From the NCBI GenBank assembly GCA_945836355.1, contig CAMALD010000036.1, forward strand, positions 1 through 9,017: DNA of 9,017 nt. Reading direction: 5' to 3'. Shown here in pieces: positions 6,198-9,017 of the stretch (position 1 is its first letter; the number at the start of each line of letters is the position of its first letter). A program made the translations under genes and the position numbers. This DNA is from an uncultured Lachnospiraceae bacterium. GTDB taxonomy: Bacteria > Bacillota > Clostridia > Lachnospirales > Lachnospiraceae. The notes beneath the pieces are model-generated. The model saw nothing but the letters and a program-made list of their open reading frames with translations, was not told the origin of the DNA and made no database searches.

Positions 6198-6225
6198 TTG
6201 CTCTGAGTGTTTCGGGAAAGATAAT
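6198..6225 (+). promoter_or_regulatory. Possible promoter of rnr-smpB
   Basis: TTGCTC (6198-6203), a 16-base spacer and GATAAT (6220-6225) resemble a sigma-A promoter. They lie after the secG terminator and about 45 bases before the rnr start. A short inverted repeat ACTGTT/AACAGT (6226-6243) follows immediately, at or near the predicted transcript start. TTGAAA (6235-6240) and TTGACA (6247-6252) further down have no matching -10 before the gene. Confidence 0.45.
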
Positions 6226-6270
6226 ACTGTTGATTGAAACAGTTGCTTGACAGATGAATAAAGGAGATAT

Positions 6271-8403
6271 ATGAAAGAAAGACAGGAAGAAAAACAGGAA
6301 AGCAGAAAGCAGATGCTCTCGGCCTTCATTCACGATAAGGGCTATAAGCCGATGCGCTTTAAGGAGCTTGCGGGTATCTTGATGATTCCGAAGGAGGACC
6401 GCGAGGAATTAAAGCTTTTATTGGACAGTCTGATTCATGACGGTGAGATTATGACGGATGGACGAGGCAGATACCGCGCGGCGGATGCTTTTGTGAAGAC
6501 CGGTGAATATCACGGGACAAGCAGAGGCTTCGGATTTGTTACCGCCTTAGGGGAAAAAGAGGATATTTTTATTCCTGAATGTGAGACAAAGGGAGCGCTA
6601 AACGGAGATATTGTGCGGATTGCCGTGCGTGATGAGCAGAGCGGTAAGCGCAGGGAAGGCGCGGTGTTAGAGATTGTAGAGCGCGGAACACAGGAGCTCG
6701 TGGGCACGTTTCAGCGCGGAAAGAGCTTTGGCTTTGTGGTGCCGGACAATCAGAAATTTGCGTATGACGTATTCATTCCGAAGGAGAAGACCGCAGGAGC
6801 GGTAAACGGACATAAGGTATTGGTGCGGCTGACTGATTACGGAGACGAAAGACGCAATCCGGAGGGGGAGGTCGTTCAGATTATCGGGCATATCAATGAC
6901 CCGGAGACGGATGTCCTGTCCGTGGTGTATGCAAATGGTATTCCGATGCAATATCCGGAGGAAGTGCTCGCACAGACGCAGCTGGTGCCGGATGAGATTT
7001 CGGATGCAGACCGTGCGGGGCGCTTTGATGTTACGGATTGGCCGACGGTGACGATTGACGGTGAGGATGCCAAGGATCTGGACGATGCTATCACCCTGAG
7101 CAAAGAGGGAGACATCTGGCATCTGGGGGTTCATATCGCGGATGTGAGCCAGTATGTGAAGGAGGGTTCCCCGCTTGACCTAGAAGCCTACAACCGGGGA
7201 ACCAGTGTGTATCTGGTGGACCGGGTCATACCGATGCTGCCGCATAAGCTGTCCAACGGCATCTGCTCCCTCAATGAGGGCTGTGATCGTCTGGCGCTTA
7301 GCTGCCTGATGGATATTGATGCCAGGGGGAATGTGATCGGACACCGGATTGCAGAGACTGTACTGCGGGTTGACCGCCGTATGTCATACACATCGGTGAA
7401 GAAAATCATCGAGGAGCACGACCCGGAGGAATGCGCGAAGTACTGTGATTTTGTACCGATGTTTGAGCAGATGGACGAGCTTGCGGGTATCCTGCGCGCC
7501 AGAAGGCGCAAGAGGGGTTCCATCGATTTTGACTTTCCGGAGTGCAAAATAATTTTGGATGAATTGGGGCGGCCGAAGGAAATCAAACCGTATGAACGCA
7601 ATCGTGCCACGAAGCTCATAGAAGATTTTATGCTGATAGCCAATGAAACGGTGGCGGAGGATTATTTCTGGCAGGAGCTGCCTTTTTTATACCGCAGCCA
7701 TGAAAACCCGGATGCGGAAAAGATTCAGAAGCTTGGAATTTTCATCAACAACTTTGGATACAGCCTGCATATTGCACAGGATGAGGTGCACCCGAAGGAG
7801 CTGCAAAAGTTGCTCGAGAAGGTGGATGGTACACCGGAGGAGCCGATGATTGCAAGGCTTTGCCTGCGCTCGATGAAGCAGGCAAAATATACGGATTTCT
7901 GTGACGGGCATTTTGGCCTGGCGGCGAAGTACTACTGCCATTTTACGTCGCCGATCCGCCGCTATCCGGATCTACAGATTCACCGGATTATCAAAGAAAA
8001 TCTGCATGGCACGCTGAAGGAAAAGCGGATTGCGCATTACGAGCGCATCCTGCCGGAGGTGGCAAAGCAGACGAGCCGCACGGAGCGCCGTGCGGATGAG
8101 GCGGAGCGCGAGGTAGAGAAGCTGAAAAAGGTTGAGTTCATGGAAGACAAGGTGGGCGAGATTTTTGAGGGCGTCATCTCGGGAGTGACCTCCTGGGGAA
8201 TGTATGTGGAATTGCCGGATACCGTCGAGGGAATGGTGCACATGTCGGATTTAAGGGATGACTACTATATCTTTGATGAGGACCATTATATGCTCATCGG
8301 TGAACACACCGGGCGAACCTATAAGCTGGGGCAGAAGGTGAGGGTAATGATTGCCGGTACCGATAAAATATTAAAAACAATCAATATGGTCGTAGAACAG
8401 TAG
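6271..8403 (+). CDS. rnr: Ribonuclease R (RNB-family 3'-5' exoribonuclease)
   Basis: The product has 710 residues. It degrades structured RNA from the 3' end in the cytoplasm and takes part in rRNA quality control and in decay of mRNA released by trans-translation. Domains in order: an N-terminal winged helix (about 10-70), cold-shock/OB domains with SRGFGFV (about 84-90) and KSFGFVVPD (about 151-159), and the RNB catalytic domain (about 250-580). DGEDAKDLDDA (263-273) carries the four Mg2+-binding aspartates Asp263, Asp269, Asp271 and Asp272, with the spacing of E. coli RNase R. A C-terminal S1 domain (about 629-707) begins at GEIFEGVISGVTSWGMYVEL. AAGGAG (6261-6266), 4 bases before ATG 6271, supports the start. 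The protein stops right after the S1 domain (TINMVVEQ), so it lacks the lysine-rich tail of E. coli and Bacillus RNase R. smpB follows after 63 bases with no strong terminator, so the two are probably co-transcribed. Confidence 0.97.
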   Translation: MKERQEEKQESRKQMLSAFIHDKGYKPMRFKELAGILMIPKEDREELKLLLDSLIHDGEIMTDGRGRYRAADAFVKTGEYHGTSRGFGFVTALGEKEDIFIPECETKGALNGDIVRIAVRDEQSGKRREGAVLEIVERGTQELVGTFQRGKSFGFVVPDNQKFAYDVFIPKEKTAGAVNGHKVLVRLTDYGDERRNPEGEVVQIIGHINDPETDVLSVVYANGIPMQYPEEVLAQTQLVPDEISDADRAGRFDVTDWPTVTIDGEDAKDLDDAITLSKEGDIWHLGVHIADVSQYVKEGSPLDLEAYNRGTSVYLVDRVIPMLPHKLSNGICSLNEGCDRLALSCLMDIDARGNVIGHRIAETVLRVDRRMSYTSVKKIIEEHDPEECAKYCDFVPMFEQMDELAGILRARRRKRGSIDFDFPECKIILDELGRPKEIKPYERNRATKLIEDFMLIANETVAEDYFWQELPFLYRSHENPDAEKIQKLGIFINNFGYSLHIAQDEVHPKELQKLLEKVDGTPEEPMIARLCLRSMKQAKYTDFCDGHFGLAAKYYCHFTSPIRRYPDLQIHRIIKENLHGTLKEKRIAHYERILPEVAKQTSRTERRADEAEREVEKLKKVEFMEDKVGEIFEGVISGVTSWGMYVELPDTVEGMVHMSDLRDDYYIFDEDHYMLIGEHTGRTYKLGQKVRVMIAGTDKILKTINMVVEQ

Positions 8404-8420
8404 CAAAACAAACGGGGAAT

Positions 8421-8451
8421 ATCCGCCCTTGTACAAAGCAGGACGGATTTT
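8421..8451 (+). other. Hairpin between rnr and smpB
   Basis: ATCCGCCC (8421-8428) pairs with GGACGGAT (8441-8448) with one internal mismatch. The 12-base loop contains the palindrome TTGTACAA (8429-8436). Four T bases follow, and the smpB Shine-Dalgarno begins 7 bases later. The T-run is too short for an efficient terminator. It may be a weak attenuator or a processing or stability stem between the two coding regions. Confidence 0.4.
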
Positions 8452-8466
8452 GAAATGAGGGAGAAT

Positions 8467-8943
8467 ATGAGTAAGGTTTCAAAGGAAAGCAAAAAAATAG
8501 TTGCAAACAATAAAAAAGCATATTTTGACTATTTTATCGAGGATACCTATGAGGCAGGTATTTCTCTTGCCGGCACCGAGGTGAAATCGCTGCGCATGGG
8601 CAAGGGAAGCGTGAAGGAGGCGTTTATCCGGATTGAAAAGGGGGAAGTCTATCTGTATGGCATGCACATCAGTCCGTACGAAAAAGGAAATATCTTCAAC
8701 AAAGACCCGCTGCGTCCGCGCAAACTCCTGCTTCACAAGTATGAGATTAACAAGCTGCTTGGCAGGATAAAGGAAAAGGGCTACACTCTGGTGCCGCTCA
8801 ATGTGTACTTTAAAGGCAGTCTGGTAAAGGTTGAAGTAGGTCTGGCGCGAGGTAAAAAGCTCTACGATAAGAGGGAGGCGATTGCCAAGAAGGACCAGCG
8901 CAGGGAGGCTGAGAAGGAGTTTAAGGTTAAAAATCTGTATTAA
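8467..8943 (+). CDS. smpB: SsrA (tmRNA)-binding protein SmpB
   Basis: The product is a cytosolic RNA-binding protein of 158 residues, normal for the family. It binds the tRNA-like domain of tmRNA and delivers it to stalled ribosomes for trans-translation. The OB-fold motifs are all present: [20 protein letters not shown] (9-28), [20 protein letters not shown] (29-48), [20 protein letters not shown] (66-85) and [38 protein letters not shown] and a highly basic C-terminal tail ([20 protein letters not shown]) follow; that tail enters the empty decoding site. ATG 8455 is in frame but overlaps the Shine-Dalgarno GAGGGAG (8457-8463), so 8467 is preferred. The gap is only 3 bases, which leaves 8455 (162 residues) possible. 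In many Firmicutes ssrA lies directly downstream; the window ends 74 bases after the stop and shows no tmRNA sequence. Confidence 0.96.
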   Translation: MSKVSKESKKIVANNKKAYFDYFIEDTYEAGISLAGTEVKSLRMGKGSVKEAFIRIEKGEVYLYGMHISPYEKGNIFNKDPLRPRKLLLHKYEINKLLGRIKEKGYTLVPLNVYFKGSLVKVEVGLARGKKLYDKREAIAKKDQRREAEKEFKVKNLY

Positions 8944-8989
8944 GTCACTTGAGCTTTGATATTTCACGGAATTTATTTGTTTTTTTTGT

Positions 8990-9012
8990 GTCGCATTTTC
9001 GGACTTTTTTTC
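8990..9012 (+). terminator. Weak terminator candidate after smpB
   Basis: GTCG (8990-8993) can pair with CGGAC (9000-9004) with one bulged G around the loop CATTTT. Eight T bases follow (9005-9012). The stem is only 4 pairs, and the surrounding sequence 8944-9017 is very T-rich, so this may be chance. Nothing else is recognised in the last 74 bases. Confidence 0.3.
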
Positions 9013-9017
9013 GTTTT

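Noticed and set aside
8479..8967. Open frame of 162 codons on the - strand over smpB
   Set aside because: It is a mirror of the smpB coding sequence with no recognisable domain or promoter.
8944..9017. Start of ssrA (tmRNA) after smpB
   Set aside because: ssrA often follows smpB, but the 74 bases visible show no tmRNA 5' acceptor-stem sequence. It may lie beyond the window.

Overview
The window reads as a chromosomal segment of an anaerobic Firmicute of class Clostridia, most likely family Lachnospiraceae. The grounds are the secG-rnr-smpB gene order, strong purine-rich Shine-Dalgarno sites, U-tailed hairpin terminators, a perfect match to the Gram-positive cre operator, and a DUF4474-type protein of a kind common in that family. 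The family placement is an inference from protein style and synteny, not from a database search. All genes lie on the + strand. Most of the segment is housekeeping or central carbon metabolism, and I see no mobile element, CRISPR array, tRNA or rRNA.

Left part (1-2188): the 3' end of an 11-helix sodium:neurotransmitter-symporter-type transporter. It is followed by a membrane-anchored DUF4474-like protein of unknown function, and then by the wreck of a metallophosphoesterase gene that seems to have lost its N-terminus and its C-terminal metal-binding block through deletions. This is the only clearly decaying locus in the window.

Middle part (2224-4116): a compact two-gene unit, KDPG/KHG aldolase (eda/kdgA) then a PfkB-family 2-keto-3-deoxygluconate kinase (kdgK). 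It has an extended -10 promoter, a perfect cre/LacI-type operator just downstream of the predicted transcription start, and a strong terminator. The two enzymes turn KDG into KDPG and then into pyruvate and glyceraldehyde-3-phosphate, the lower arm of uronate and pectin catabolism.

Right part (4118-9017): gpmI (cofactor-independent phosphoglycerate mutase) has its own promoter and a 5' hairpin. secG (Sec translocase subunit) has its own strong promoter and terminator. rnr (RNase R) and smpB (tmRNA-binding protein) follow as a probable co-transcribed pair. In Bacillus these genes sit in the order pgm-eno-secG-estA-rnr-smpB-ssrA; here eno and estA are absent and gpmI is directly next to secG. 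RNase R and SmpB act together in trans-translation, SmpB-tmRNA rescuing stalled ribosomes and RNase R degrading the faulty mRNA. The triose phosphate made by the KDG arm feeds the glycolytic step of GpmI.

There is no convincing undescribed system here. The points worth a second look are the deletion-riddled phosphoesterase, the cre-controlled eda-kdgK promoter, the structured gpmI leader, the recurrent in-frame ATG overlapping Shine-Dalgarno sites, and small hairpins around rnr and smpB.
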